NCBI GenBank assembly: GCA_014529385.2
Contig: CM043962.1
Location: forward strand, 43,711,598-43,775,597
Direction of reading: 5' to 3'
DNA length: 64,000 nucleotides
DNA from: Adiantum capillus-veneris
Taxonomy: Eukaryota > Streptophyta > Polypodiopsida > Polypodiales > Pteridaceae
A model generated the notes under the pieces. The model searched no databases and was not told the origin of the DNA. It saw only the letters and a program-made list of their open reading frames with translations. The position numbers and the translations under genes were made by a program. Position 1 is the stretch's first letter. Each line of letters begins with the position of its first letter. This document shows positions 8,750 through 20,300 of the stretch, piece after piece.

Positions 8750-11692
8750 ATGCTTAAAGCCAATACTGACATCTTCAATACCATTCGTCTGGCAAAACTC
8801 CTGCCTTCAACGCCTCCTGCTGGTTCCTTACCGATTGACGACCTTGCATACATTTGGCAACAGTGTACAGCGCAGAGAGACCGCTCAAATATCCACCTTT
8901 TACACTCCCACATGTGCCACCATAGCTTGGAAGCTGATACATCAATTGGTAACTCTCTCGTCTCTATGTTGGTTGATGTAGGAAGCCTCCATGATGCACA
9001 TTGGGTTTTCAACACATTGCCTGTCCGCCATGAATCATCTTGGACCTCTCTTATCTCTGGTTATGTCAAAGCGGACGATCCACATTGTGCCCTTACCCTC
9101 TATGACCACATGCAAAACGATAACACCTTATGTCCCTGTGGGACTACATATGTGGCCGCTCTTAAGGCGTGCACACAGCTCAAGACCCTTCAAAAAGGCC
9201 GTCAAATCCATGCTCATGTTGCTTCATTGGGATTGTTGGAAAGGGACTCTTTTGTCGGCAGTACCTTGCTTGATATGTATGCCAAGTGTGGCTTTATTGC
9301 TAAAGCACAACAAGTGTTTGATGATCTCCCGATACATAATGTTGTCTCGTGGACAGCACTTATTGGAGGATATGTTGAACATGGAGAAGGTAAGGAAGCA
9401 CTACAGTGTTATCAAGCTATGCAAGATAAAGGTATCTCTCCCAATCGCATCACATTCATTTGTAGTTTGAAAGCCTGTGCAATAACAGGAGATGTGACCA
9501 AGGGACAAGAAATACATGCAGAGGTGGAAAGGCAAGGTCTGTCAGGTAAAGATACTGTAATTGGCAACAATTTGGTTTATATGTATGCAAAATTTGGTAT
9601 GCTTGATACTGCTCAAGAAGTTTTCGACGGGCTTCCAATGAGAAACATAGTTTCATGGACTTCACTGATAGCGGGATATGTTGAACATGGACATGGTGAG
9701 GAAGCAGTTTATTGTTTTGATGAAATGAAAGTCAAGGGCATTGAACCCAATGCAATCACAATTAATTGTGTCATAAAAGCATGTTCTAGTATGCGGTTCA
9801 TCTCCAAGGGCGAAGATATCCATGCAGAGATTGAAAGACAGGGACTTCTGCAAAAGGATATCGCACTCGGAAATGCACTAGTTGACATGTATGCCACATG
9901 TGGCCAACTTGCCAAAGCGCACGACGTGTTTACTAGTATTTCAGCTCCAAATGTTATAACATGGACAACCCTAATTTCTGGATGTGCTGAACATGGGTAT
10001 GCTGAAGAAGCTCTCAAGATTTTTGACCTAATGCAAGCTAAAGATACCCTGCCAAACAGTATCACTTTGATTTGTAGCTTGAAAGCTTGTGGCAGCATTA
10101 AAGCAGCTGATAAAGGAAGGGACATACATGTAGAGATAGAGAGACAGGGCTTGTTGGAAAGGGATCATCTTGTGGCAAACGCTTTGATTGACATGTACGC
10201 TAAATGTGGGCTGTTTTCCATAGCACAACAAGTTTTTGACAAACTTTCCATTCGAGATGTGATCTCATGGAACACTCTTATATCTGGATACTCTGAACAT
10301 GGATGTGGAGAGGAAGCGCTTCAGCGTTGTGAGCAGATGCAACTTGAGGGTGCTCTTCCTGATGAAGTCACATTTGTTTCAAGATTTAAAGCATGTGGCC
10401 TTTCTGGAGCCATGTCTAAAGGTCTAGAGACACATGTTAAGAGTGTGGAAACTAGACTTTTTCATGAAGATGATATTGCAGGCAGTGTATTAGTTGACAT
10501 GTATGCTAAGCTTGGTTCTGTAAGCATGGCAAAGCAAGTATTTAGTAAGCTTCCTGTTAGAAACTCTTGGTCATGGACCTCACTTATTGCAGGATATATT
10601 GAGCATGGAGATGGTGAAGAAGCTCTAAGGTGTTTCGAGCAGATGCAACTTAGTGCTCTCTCTCCTATGGCCGTTACATTTGTTTATGCTTTGAAAGCTT
10701 GCAGCATTATAGGGTCGCTATTGAAGGGCCAAGAAATACATGCTGAGGTTCTCAAATGTGGTTTAACGGAAGATTACCCTACAATCAACAGCTGCTTGTT
10801 CTTTATGTACGCCAAGTGTGGCTCCTTGGACAGTGCCCAACAGTTGTTTGACAACAATCTCTCAACTCAAGATGTTGTGTCGTGGAGCGCTCTCATCGAG
10901 GGGTATGCTGAACATGAGCTTGGTGAGGAAGCACTCAATTGTCTTCATAGGATGCAGAGTCTGGGCATTGCTCCTAACGCTATCACGCTTGTTTCGTGTT
11001 TGAAAGCTTGTGTATGCATAGGTGCCGTCGACAAAGGCCGCGAAATACATTCTGAGATTGAAAGACAAGGACTTGTTGAACAATCTGAGGTGCTGGGCAA
11101 CTCTTTAATCAGTATGTATGCAAAGTGTGGCTTACTCATCATAGCAAGGCAGGTTTTTGACAGGCTTCCAGTCCGCGATGTGGTGTCATGGACCACACTC
11201 ATGGCAGGGTATGCACAGCTTGGACAAAGTGAGAATGCTTTCTGGGCTTTTAGTGAGATGACAAGAGCAGGAATCAAGCCTAGTTCAGTAAGTTTTGTAG
11301 TTGTACTTAGCGCATGCAATCGTAGAGGCTTGCACGATATAAGCCAAACATATTACGAGTCCATGAGCGAAGATCATGGGCTTATTCCAACCAAAGTGCA
11401 CTATTCATGCATGCTTGATCTTTTCAATCGTGCAGGTCAATTGGACAAGGCTATAACAACGCTTCAAAAGCCTCCTGTCGGTTCAAACCTTGTGGTATGC
11501 CGCAGTATATTGAGTGCCTGTCAACATTGGGGCATGTTGGAGCTTGCAAACAAGGCCTTTGAGCATGTTTTGCATCTGGACAACAAGGACTCAGCTTCCT
11601 ATGTATTAATGTCTCGTATCTATGCAGGTGCAAGCTCTCAAAGAGACTCCTCTGCTTTAATTTCTAGCAGTAATGCAGTGGCTGCAGACTGA
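8750..11692 (+). CDS. PLS-class pentatricopeptide repeat (PPR) protein, E-type C terminus
   Basis: Intron-free frame open from after a TAG at 8510; the first in-frame ATG is at 8750, giving 980 aa. GTG at 8522 is not a likely plant start, so either ATG 8750 is used or an upstream exon supplies the start. The protein is a run of PLS triplets about 103 residues apart. Eight P-type motifs open with (V/I)SW or similar plus (T/S/N)(S/A/T)LI(S/A)GY, followed by ALKAC, GR(E/D)IH and DMYAKCG blocks. The C terminus (VCRSILSACQHWG, YVLMSRIYA) is an E1-like motif. There is no DYW deaminase domain. Such proteins bind single organelle transcripts in mitochondria or plastids and act in C-to-U editing or processing; an E protein would need a DYW partner. 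N-terminal targeting is not obvious. Target unknown. Confidence 0.92.
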   Translation: MLKANTDIFNTIRLAKLLPSTPPAGSLPIDDLAYIWQQCTAQRDRSNIHLLHSHMCHHSLEADTSIGNSLVSMLVDVGSLHDAHWVFNTLPVRHESSWTSLISGYVKADDPHCALTLYDHMQNDNTLCPCGTTYVAALKACTQLKTLQKGRQIHAHVASLGLLERDSFVGSTLLDMYAKCGFIAKAQQVFDDLPIHNVVSWTALIGGYVEHGEGKEALQCYQAMQDKGISPNRITFICSLKACAITGDVTKGQEIHAEVERQGLSGKDTVIGNNLVYMYAKFGMLDTAQEVFDGLPMRNIVSWTSLIAGYVEHGHGEEAVYCFDEMKVKGIEPNAITINCVIKACSSMRFISKGEDIHAEIERQGLLQKDIALGNALVDMYATCGQLAKAHDVFTSISAPNVITWTTLISGCAEHGYAEEALKIFDLMQAKDTLPNSITLICSLKACGSIKAADKGRDIHVEIERQGLLERDHLVANALIDMYAKCGLFSIAQQVFDKLSIRDVISWNTLISGYSEHGCGEEALQRCEQMQLEGALPDEVTFVSRFKACGLSGAMSKGLETHVKSVETRLFHEDDIAGSVLVDMYAKLGSVSMAKQVFSKLPVRNSWSWTSLIAGYIEHGDGEEALRCFEQMQLSALSPMAVTFVYALKACSIIGSLLKGQEIHAEVLKCGLTEDYPTINSCLFFMYAKCGSLDSAQQLFDNNLSTQDVVSWSALIEGYAEHELGEEALNCLHRMQSLGIAPNAITLVSCLKACVCIGAVDKGREIHSEIERQGLVEQSEVLGNSLISMYAKCGLLIIARQVFDRLPVRDVVSWTTLMAGYAQLGQSENAFWAFSEMTRAGIKPSSVSFVVVLSACNRRGLHDISQTYYESMSEDHGLIPTKVHYSCMLDLFNRAGQLDKAITTLQKPPVGSNLVVCRSILSACQHWGMLELANKAFEHVLHLDNKDSASYVLMSRIYAGASSQRDSSALISSSNAVAAD

Positions 11693-12277
11693 AAAAGACG
11701 AGCAAGGTGATATGATTAGTGTATAGATCAAATCTGCTGTTTTTGAAGAGTTGTGAGCTTTAAAATTAGGAGGCTGAGGGAAAGCCTGTTGCTGTAATGT
11801 AGACGGAGATGCCTGCTACAGTCCAAGGTTTTACTATGGCCCAAAGATGCTAGACAAGGACCAGGGAAGCTTAGCATGAGCGGCAGTAGGAGTTGGGAGC
11901 CTGTGGCAACTGCTCGTCCTGGGTTGGTAAGGGAATTCTGTTGTCAGTAGATTCTAGTCGGGCCAATGGAACTGTAAATAGCAGAATTCTGTGAATCATT
12001 GAGTCTAGAGTGCCCTTACCATGAGGGCATGGCTGGGCCCTGGCTGGTGTCCACATTCCTTCAATCTGTCCTCATTATGCCACACACGAGCCATTGAAAA
12101 TGCGGGAATCATGATTAACCTTGTGGCTTTAACCAGCGAGTGATATGTTTCCATTGAGATCGCACCCATCAATTGCTCATGAAAGTTTAATTGCTCTTCA
12201 TAAAGGATCGTGTGTCTGTGTAAGAGACAAACATACATTCGGACACCAAGAAGACGGCGGGTCCCCACCCCACCCAA
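11693..12277. other. Downstream flank of the PPR gene
   Basis: No ORF, repeat or transposon signature recognised. Probably holds the PPR 3' untranslated region; no clear AATAAA signal is seen close to the stop codon. Confidence 0.4.
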
Positions 12278-13612
12278 TGTCAGGTGCAACGGAATTGAAA
12301 TGGTGAAGATTTAGTTTTACACTTCCAAAAAATCCAACTTTTTTCCTTGCGCTAGTGAATGCTTTGTGCTTCAACGAATGTTCCTTTTACTTTCCCTTGA
12401 AGAGAGGGACTGAGAGAATGCAATAGAGATGTGTAGAGGGAGAGAGAAAGAGAGAGAAGAGAAGAGCGACACTCGATGGGGTCCCAACCAACCCTCTCAA
12501 GGCCCCCTCACACCGTTACCGATGTGGTATTTGCTTTAGATTGCGTAAATGGAATGTATACACAATGCGATATCTCAATGTAGACTCTACTGACTCGATG
12601 ACGACAAATCATCGCGGTAACTCCTCAGGAAGAGGCACCTCCGGGCTGATTTAATGCACCTTGGATCCTTCTTGATGGGGGATTGTGGATGGCCGCCAAG
12701 GGGTTGATTTGCACTCTCGATGTGAGAGGAATGAAGGGCTGAAAATGCAGATCTCGACAATGCCGATGATGGATAGCAGTGGAGCACTCGATGCCGGCGA
12801 GGGAATGGTTGAGGGGAGGTTCGATGGGCTACCGAAGTACCAAACCACAACAAGAAACACACTAGCACAGAATCTGAGCCGATCCGTCGCGAGGAAGCAG
12901 GCTGAAATCTGAAAACTCTGGCTGATCTTTTTTGAATCTGAAAATGCTGCTGTGGAGCAAAAACGCTGCCCTGTCATGCTGGCTGATCTGGATGCTAGGG
13001 CTGATTGCTGAAAATGCTGGCAGAATGGCTGTCTTTTGCAAAACGCTGGCTGTTTGGGCAGGCTGAAAATGCTAGGCTAATTGTTGCTTCCCTTGAGCGC
13101 TTTCTCAACTTACTGCAAACGCTAGCAAATGCTCAGCATTTATAGGCTGTTTTTGTAGGGATAAACTAATTAAGAGGCTTAGGTAGGGCAGCTCTCCACC
13201 ATGTTTCCTAGCAAAATAAATTATAAATGATTTATTTTAATAAACTAGAACGGGGTTTAAAATTGGGTTCAAATGTGCACATCTACCGATCCGAGAATCC
13301 GATTGACGCGCGGGTTGGCATGTCGGATTTCTCTAACCTAAAACTACATGCACGTCATGTTAGATGCCCATTGTAGTGTAATAACATCTATCTAAACGCG
13401 TATACAAACCATTTATGCAAGAGGATCCAAAACTGAAAAACTTAATCTAATGGATTCGTTTGGATATGCAAGTCTTGCGAACACGCTCACAAAATTGCTT
13501 GTACTAATCCTCCTAAGATGCTAGACATCCCTATCTAGGAAGAAGGAGAAAACTGGCTTTGGAAGTCGATGAAGCATGTCCACATGGTACACAGAGCCAT
13601 GTGTACATGACA
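12278..13612 (-). repeat. RT2 candidate 3' LTR
   Basis: On the minus strand it starts TGTCATGTAC directly after the purine-rich AGCAGGAGAAGA and would end CACCTGACA, giving TGTCA...TGACA ends. It contains a TATA box and a CT-rich leader (about 12415-12465). A block at 12440-12645 is shared with 49800-49965. The left border rests only on the inverted terminal bases, since no second LTR is present, and is uncertain. Confidence 0.5.
13138..13145 (-). promoter_or_regulatory. TATA box in RT2 LTR
   Basis: CTATAAAT on the minus strand, about 470 bases into the candidate LTR, a usual place for the U3/R border. Confidence 0.45.
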
Positions 13613-13719
13613 TCTTCTCCTGCTTAAGGTGAGGTACGTGTACCGATCTGCATGGCCCCCTTGTATGAGACTAGAAAATCCGGATAATCGATGAAGAACT
13701 CCTCATTCACCCAAGCCGC

Positions 13720-13959
13720 TTAATATGGATCTCGATTCTTAAACTTCAAGAAGTATTGTCTTGCTTGCTTCTTTGTTCCGTGCTTGAATCGGTGCAAAAG
13801 GATTTGCTCTGGCTCTATAACTTCGGCTTCATCAATGATCTCCGGTTGCTCCTCGTCTGGAACGCTCCGGGTCACCTTGAAACAATTTAAGCCAAGAAAC
13901 ATGGAAAACATTATACATTGTCCAAGAAGGTGGCAAACGTAATTGCATGGAAACTTCAT
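13720..13959 (-). pseudogene. RT2 chromodomain-like C terminus of integrase
   Basis: The segment EPEQILLHRFKHGTKKQ and QYFLKFKNRDPY follows the chromovirus chromodomain pattern (PE.IL, basic stretch, aromatic-rich LVKFKN). Chromodomains steer integration to marked chromatin. The third strand and final helix are missing here, and upstream frames are broken. Confidence 0.7.
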
Positions 13960-14117
13960 TTATCTTTTTTGACGATCGAAAACGGACCATATATACGAAA
14001 AGAGAGTTTAGGACACCTCTTACTAACTTGCTTGAGACATTGCTTCATGATCGTTAAAAACACCCAATCACCTTCCTTAAACGAGACATCTTGTCGATGC
14101 TTATTAGCATGCCTAGA

Positions 14118-14921
14118 TTAGGACTCTTGAGCCTTGCTAGGCTGAAGCTTAATAGTCTCGAGTACCTCCGCATAGGTTTGACTAACACAATTAGCATGAT
14201 CAACTTTGGAAATGGACCTAGTCAACAAAGATTGAAAAGGTCGGCCAAATGCTGCCTCATAAGGAGCACGACCAATTGCGCTTGAAAACGAATCATTGAG
14301 GACAACCTGAATTAATGGCAAATATTGCTCCCACTTAGATTGCTTATCATTTATATACGATTTGAGAACATCAAAAGCCAATTGGCTGTAAATTTCAGTT
14401 TCTCTATGAGACTGTGGATGAAAAGCAAACAAAAAGTTTAACTTACTGCCAAAAATTTTCAAACAAAGCACGTCAAAAATGGGATGTGAACTTAGTATTA
14501 CGATCCGACACAATAGACTTGGATAGACCACACAATGGATACTAATGCTTGATGAACAACTGTGCAATATCTTGTGCAGTAACATTAAGCTTGCAAGGGA
14601 TTAACATGCAAAATACTAAACCTATCAATGATGGTTAGACATTGCGTGTTCTGTGCAGACATGAAAGGAAATTCTTAGTTATGTCCTCGAATGGTCCGTC
14701 AGTGATAGGCAACAGCATGAGTAGAGCCCTTGTTGCTTATCGAGAGGGACTTTAACCTTTTGACACACAACACACTTAGTAACATAATTATACACATCCT
14801 TACGTATCTTAGATAAATAAAAGAACCGTTCAACCTTTTCTAATATAGCATTAATACCCATATGACCACTAGTCAAAGCATCATGTGCATCATGCAAAAT
14901 GGGTGCTCTGTGAGAAGGCAA
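14118..14921 (-). pseudogene. RT2 integrase remnants (zinc domain and part of the core)
   Basis: The first frame (14921-14679) has the zinc-finger pattern HDAH...CVVCQ with the SGHMG...FFYLSKIRKDV wording of Ty3 integrases. The second frame (14585-14118) keeps the FHPQSHRETEI region, which holds the third acidic residue of the DDE core, then LLKSYINDKQSKWEQYLP and NDSFSSAIGRAPYEAAFG. The section carrying the first two acidic residues is lost or scrambled between the frames. Confidence 0.75.
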
Positions 14922-14989
14922 TACACAAAAATAGTTCCTAAAGAAAAGCCAATCATCACGAACGAGGTAATTGCACGGACCTTATGCAT

Positions 14990-15765
14990 TCAGTGCTTGT
15001 AACCAATGCTTCTCAAACTGTGAACCCATGTAATTGTATTAAAACTAACATCTTGAATAGAGAGAAAAGAATGGGACTCTAGAGCGAGAACTTGACCTTT
15101 CCTACTAAATGCACCTGCAATAGGGTTAGCTTTTTCAGGGACATACTCAATCATACCACCAAATTCTTCAAAAAATTGAGACCATCGTGCTTGCATATCA
15201 TTCCAATGTGCACAAGGAATAGATTGAATCCATTTAACTGCTGGTGATCTGTGTGAATGACAAACTCACACCCATAAATAAAATGCTTCGAATGATTTAA
15301 TGCATGAATGACAGAGAGAAGTTCCTTATCATAGACATAGTAATTTTTCTCCGCACTATTTAGTTTACGAGAGAGAAATGCCACTGGATGGTTGTTTTGC
15401 CGTAACACTACGCCAAGGGCAATGCTACTAGCGTCAGTCCACATCTCAAAAGGCTCATCCCAATAGGCCAGGACGAGGCATGGCGCCTCGGTGGCTGCTA
15501 CTTTGAGCGCTTCAAAAGCACTCTTAGCGGCATCGGTCATGACAACGTGCTGACGGCGAGTCTTGACACCCTTTAACAAATCAGACAATGGCGCGGCAAT
15601 ATGTGCAAAGTGCATAATGTGAGAACTATATGCTTGACACAAACCCAAAAATAAGCGAACATCATATGTTGTCTCAAGCATAGGCGACTCTCTTACCTCC
15701 CTCACCTTCGCGGAGTCAAGTTGAATCAGAATCGGAAATTTGTTCTTGAAGGTGATTTTAATCAA
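14990..15765 (-). pseudogene. RT2 RNase H domain (from a different chromovirus lineage than its gag)
   Basis: The frame 15765-15151 holds the RT-RNase H connection (FLGLCQAYSSHIMHFAHIAA) and RNase H motifs MWTDASSIALGVVL, FLSRKLNSAEKNYYVYDKEL and VIHTDHQQL, giving the catalytic D-E-D set. The frame 15196-14990 gives the end of the domain with ARWSQFFEEF and ANPIAGAFSRK. The wording differs clearly from the RNase H of RT4, in contrast to gag and protease. Frameshift at about 15190. Confidence 0.82.
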
Positions 15766-15792
15766 TGCACATTTTCCAAGATCCGTCTTTCT

Positions 15793-16065
15793 TTAAAACC
15801 AATAAGATCGGAGCACAGTAGGGTGAAGTACTCGGTTGGATAAGACCCTTCCAAAATGGTCTTTCACTTGGTTCATAATCTCTTCATTCTGGGCTCGGCT
15901 AACACGGTAAGGTGGCCGGATCGGTGGTGTGCTTCCAGGTATTAGATCAATAGTATGATCCTTAGGACGAGATGGTTGTAACTCGCCTGGTAGGCCCTTA
16001 GAAAAGCAGTCGGCATGAGTGTAGAGAAAATCTTGGCTTTCTTTATCTAGTTCAGACATATCCAT
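15793..16065 (-). pseudogene. RT2 reverse transcriptase N-terminal remnant, catalytic core deleted
   Basis: Contains the pre-RT segment DHTIDLIPGSTPPIRPPYR and SRAQNEEI, nearly the same as in RT4. Shortly after, the equivalent of the RT4 segment reading DYRALNKITIKYRFPIP is reached in shifted frames, and the sequence then passes straight into RNase H connection sequence. All palm motifs including (Y/F)xDD are absent. Confidence 0.78.
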
Positions 16066-16079
16066 TCTGTGTTCATCAT

Positions 16080-16515
16080 TTAACTCTTTCGAATAGATCG
16101 AGTAAACAACAGACTGGATTTCATTAATTTGGAAATGACCGAAACTGATACAATAGGGACAGACTTGCCCTTCAGTTTTACATCAAGTACAATTTTTCGG
16201 CCCTTTTCATTTGTCAAAGTCGCTTTCTTCGCTTGATAATTGACCACGGCGCGAAGGGACTCCAAGGAGGATGTCACAACCTTCCAAGGGCATTATGTAA
16301 AAGTCCTCGTGCCCCAAATACCCCTGACAATGCAACCCAAGTTTGCCAATGACAGATGTAATGGCTATGTCCTGTCCGGGTGCCGCAAGAATTGCCTCTG
16401 CTGGTAGTCCGATCAGGTGTAATCTCGAGCCGCGTCGCCAATTCAGGTGAAATGAAGTTGGCCTTAGCTCCTCCATCAAACAAAATGATCTTTTACTTTG
16501 CCCCAAGCTCGACAA
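16080..16515 (-). pseudogene. RT2 aspartic protease remnant
   Basis: The frame 16483-16274 starts MFDGGAKANFISPELATRLE, the DGG catalytic loop. The frame 16515-16207 carries EDFYIMPLEGCDILLGVP, the second protease motif. Both match RT4 (26205-26600) with few changes; an indel splits them. Confidence 0.75.
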
Positions 16516-16595
16516 AGTTCTGTACTTTCATCAATCATGCTTGGGTACCGTCGTGCTTGGGTTAGTACCCATGTAATCTGAAACCAGTCCTGCTT

Positions 16596-17875
16596 TTATC
16601 TTGCCTTTTCTGCCACGTTTCTTAGCTGCTCTTTAACTCTCTTGCTTGTCTTCTTGTTGTTCTTGCTGTGCCTTTTTGGGGCACTTCGCGGAGACGTGCT
16701 CATGTTCCTCGCATCCAAAACAATTTCCTTCTTTGATGTAACTTGCCCTCTCTCGAAGAGTGAGCCGGGGTCGTGTATCCTTGTCTTTCTTTTCTTGGGA
16801 ACTCTTTCTCTTTCTACTTTCATTATTAGAAGTTTGTTGGGTTCTCTGAGTCGAGATCTCATCAGTGGGGTAAGTCAAATTTCCCGAATGTATCGCAAAA
16901 CCCCGTTTCGCATGACCCATCAATTCTTGAATAGAATTTGATTTTTGTTCCAAGCAATAGTCTTGGATCTCCGTTGGAAGTCCGCAGCAAAACCGGTTGC
17001 TTAAATGAAGAGGCTGGTAGAAAAGAGTTCCAAAATCTCTCACAATAAGCATCCAAAGAATCTCCCTTGGTCATCCGAAGATGATTCCAAGCGGTTCGTA
17101 TATCTCGTTCGTACTCCCGAGTCAGCCAAGAATAAATAAAGAGCCTTTTGAATTTCAACCATTTAACTAGAGCTTCCTGCCTCATAAGAAGAGTGGGCCA
17201 CCACGTTTGTCGCATTTTCCTTGAAGAAAGATGTACCCCTCCTAATCTTGGAGTTCTCTGAGTAATGCCCTCCAGAGAAAGCTATGTCAAACTGGTGATG
17301 AAGGCCAAAGCCCTCGGAGCATCTCGGAACCCAAAAAAGGAGTCAAACTTAATGGACTCTCCATAAGCGCTATCCACCTTCTTTGATTTTTTTTTAATTG
17401 CTTGCTTTTGTCTTCGAGAAAGTCATATTGGTTGGCTCTGTAAAAATGCTTCTTCTTTGCATAAAACATGTGATCGTCGGAGTCCGAACTGTCAGAGGAT
17501 GACTCGTCTGTATGACTGTCAGAAAGTGGGCAAAATCTGGGCTTCTTTGCCCTTTCCGAATCTTTGCTTTTTGCTTCCCTTTTTACCTTTTCTGTCTTCC
17601 TCGCTCGAGTCAGAAGAGCTAGAAGAACTGTCAGAAGAAGAAGAAGAAGAAGAAGAACTGGGTAGTCCTTCAAATTGTACATCCTTCTTCTGCTTTCTTG
17701 CGGATGCAAAAGAAGATTGATGACCCAGATAACCCGGGAAATCAGTCCCCTTCTTGTGCTTTTTCTTTTGCTTTTTGGATTTGTTGTTAGCGTCCAAAAG
17801 CCGGCTGATCTGTGTCTGAACCACCTCTTGTAATTCTTGGTGTAGCAGGGCTACAATGTCACTTTCACAGGACAC
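16596..17875 (-). pseudogene. RT2 Gag, capsid and zinc knuckle, several frames
   Basis: From 17875 the N-terminal part reads LLDANNKSKKQKKKHKKG and a long Ser run before a basic region. Next comes capsid sequence (17215-16862: EYERDIRTAWNHLRMTKGD) and one zinc knuckle (CFGCEEHEHVSAKC, about 16740-16700). The same order and wording occur in RT4 at 24900-26100. Frames are broken at about 17500, 17290 and 17050. The first about 140 bases of homology lie beyond RT3 at 23152-23290. Confidence 0.78.
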
Positions 17876-18413
17876 ACAGTTAGTACAATTGGTCTGGTCT
17901 GGTTCACACTGGACGGACTCTTTGGGCTGGCAGTCACGTGGTAGGGATACGGACGTGGTCTAGTGGACATCGTGGCTAGGTCACCACCACCACTCAGTTT
18001 GGAGATAGACTTAGATGGCTAACATTTATGAGCCGTTGGTGGCTCTTTATGGTTGTACATATGAGTAGCAGCTGTTGAGTCATACATTTTTTTTTTTTCA
18101 TATATGGTCTAGCGCCGTCGTCTAGTGAGTGAGTCTATACACACAGCACGTCTCCACCATCCCTGCACATATGAGCCTCGACATCCCGATCGTACCCGTG
18201 AGTTCTGGGCTGGAGCTGAGTGTGCTGCCACGCCAGAGTCTGTACTAGTTCCTTTGAGATAGTCGAGTCCATATGTTTTGGTCTGCTGATGTCTCTGTGT
18301 TGATTTGTTGTTATTTATTGTTTTCTGTGTTTTCTTGCTGTTTGAGTGAGATGTCATGCACATTGCACTGAGGAGCACCACTATAGAGAGCACGACACAC
18401 TATCCACGCTACA
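17841..18413 (+). repeat. RT3 5' LTR, 573 bp
   Basis: Starts TGTAGCAGGGCTACAATG and ends CACGCTACA. Preceded by the target duplication CTTGG. The inner start contains its own small inverted repeat (TGTAGC...GCTACA within 15 bases), so both LTR ends can form the same short stem. Confidence 0.9.
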
Positions 18414-18427
18414 AGTGCTCTCATTTT

Positions 18428-18446
18428 TGACACGTGCGGTGGGACC
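18428..18446 (+). other. RT3 putative primer binding site
   Basis: TGACACGTGCGGTGGGACC lies 14 bases after the LTR. The equivalent in RT7 is TGGCATGCCCGGTGGGACC (45646-45664), which begins with the TGG expected of a tRNA 3' CCA complement. The primer tRNA was not identified. Confidence 0.4.
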
Positions 18447-18962
18447 TCAACTGAAGTCTCACTCTCTGTTGGGGTACAAAATCGAGGAGCTAGCTGGTTT
18501 TTACCCGACCTCGCCTACTTCGGCTTGCACAGTGCAGCCTGCTGTTCTGGTCCTCTCTCGTCCTGGTCCAACTAGCTCTCATCCTGGTCTAGTCCTTTCT
18601 CGTCACACTGGACCAGCCAGGTGGTCTAGTCACTCGCCTTGGTCTAGTAGAGTCTAGACCGGTGTTCAACCAATTAAAGGTCTTCTTGCAAAGCTTGGTT
18701 GGGTTTGTGGTTACTGCATGACACATACAAGGCGGTCATTAGAGCATCAAAGCGCACTAGTGAGTCCTCTGAAGTACTACCACAGAAGGCATCAACCCTT
18801 GGTACCTAGTAGAAGTCCACCAACCCCATCACCCATACCTCTACATACGGCATCATCCATTCCTCAATCCGGTTCTACATCTTCCAGTCACCTTCCCCAG
18901 TAAAGCCCTCTCCCATTTTGTTATAGCAAGCTATTGAGCAACAGGCTCTTGAGCAAGAGGCC

Positions 18963-20300
18963 ATGGAGGAATTGACCACTGTTTTGGCCAAGGTAAACCT
19001 CAAGTTTCCTACTTTCAAGGGACTCTCCTCAGAAGATGCAGACGACCATGCAAGGAGATTTGTATCTCTCTGTAGAGGTCGTGGTCTTAATAGAGAAGAT
19101 GCTTATTTGGTGCTGTTTCCATCAACCTTGGATGGTTTAGCAGAGGAGTGGTACAGTCAGTTTACAGAGAATCACTTTCCAACTTGGGCAGCTTTAAGAC
19201 AACAGTTCTGTGCAGCATTCAGGCCAGGTGTCCAGGAAAAGGTTTTGGATGAGTTGGCCAACATGGTGCTCCAGCCACAGGAGACTTTTACATAACTCAT
19301 GACTAAAACCAAGTCTCTGGTTGCCAAGCTTCCTCAGCAACCGGGTGAATTTATGATTACGAAGTGGGTGGAGAAGGCTCTTCCCAAAACTTCTCAGCAA
19401 AAACTCCGAGAGAGTCTCCGACCTGAAGCCACTCTAGAGGAGTTTTCCGCGGCTACTACTAGGATAGAGGGAGCTAGGAAGTTGTTCACCAATTCCCCTC
19501 AGGTAGAGACCCCTCAGTGTTTTCGGAAATTCCTTCTGATCCGTTAACTTCTTTACGCAAGGAACTGGAAGCCCCAAAGTTACAACGCGTGCTTCAAGAG
19601 GAGAGGTTTTTCTCTCTTAGACAGGAGAAGCCTCCACATCACGAGGCATTGGAACAGATCAAGCGCAAGCTAGAAGAGCTCAAGTCTCAGCAGGAGACTA
19701 ATACTATGATTTGGTGTAGCTCATGCCACTCTCCAGGGCACCCTCCGCACGAATGCCTCCTTCGGGTTTACTGCCACTTCTGTGAAAAGTCTGGACATGA
19801 GGGCAAGGATTGCTACTACCTCAAGGGATTGCGACAAATACAACAAAGTCTTGGTCCTACTCTTCAACAAGGACCAGCACCTGCATCCAACATGGTTTCT
19901 CCCTGTGGCCATCCACACCACATGCCACCTTTATTGACAACCCCTCCTATGCAAGGTATGTAAAGTACTTTTCACTCTGAGAGCTTTTATCATACCAATG
20001 CTCCCTCATCACCTCAAAGCTTCTATGTCTCCACTTCCAACTCCATGCACCAGGAGCAAGGAACACCTCCCCCTTTGACTCGCCCATTGAATCGGGCCAT
20101 TTTGTGCTACAGATGCGGGGAATATGGTCATTACCAAAGAAAATGCCCTCTCCCGAAGGGTCTCCTCCCTATCGTCATTGCCCAAAGGATCACTACAGTA
20201 AGGATTGCCCTAAACTTCGTGCATCCACAGCTTCGAACCCAAGTCAAATCTAGAATGAGTTTATCTTTCCCAAGCTCAATCTGATAGCAGTTAGCACCGT
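18963..20300 (+). pseudogene. RT3 Gag with three zinc knuckles
   Basis: Capsid sequence from 18963 (KFPTFKGLSSEDADDHARRF, then LDGLAEEWYSQF and FCAAFRPG) is interrupted by a stop at 19293-19295, continues in frame at 19299-19547, then shifts. Zinc knuckles CSSCHSPGHPPHEC and CHFCEKSGHEGKDC (within 19710-19830) and CYRCGEYGHYQRKC (20105-20150) follow. All three fit CX2CX4HX4C. RT7 keeps some positions intact that are broken here, for example the Gln/Glu codons around 19293. Confidence 0.82.

Noticed and set aside
8649-11633. Many ORFs on both strands overlapping the PPR gene
   Set aside because: They are shadows of the repeated PPR coding sequence and have no independent support.
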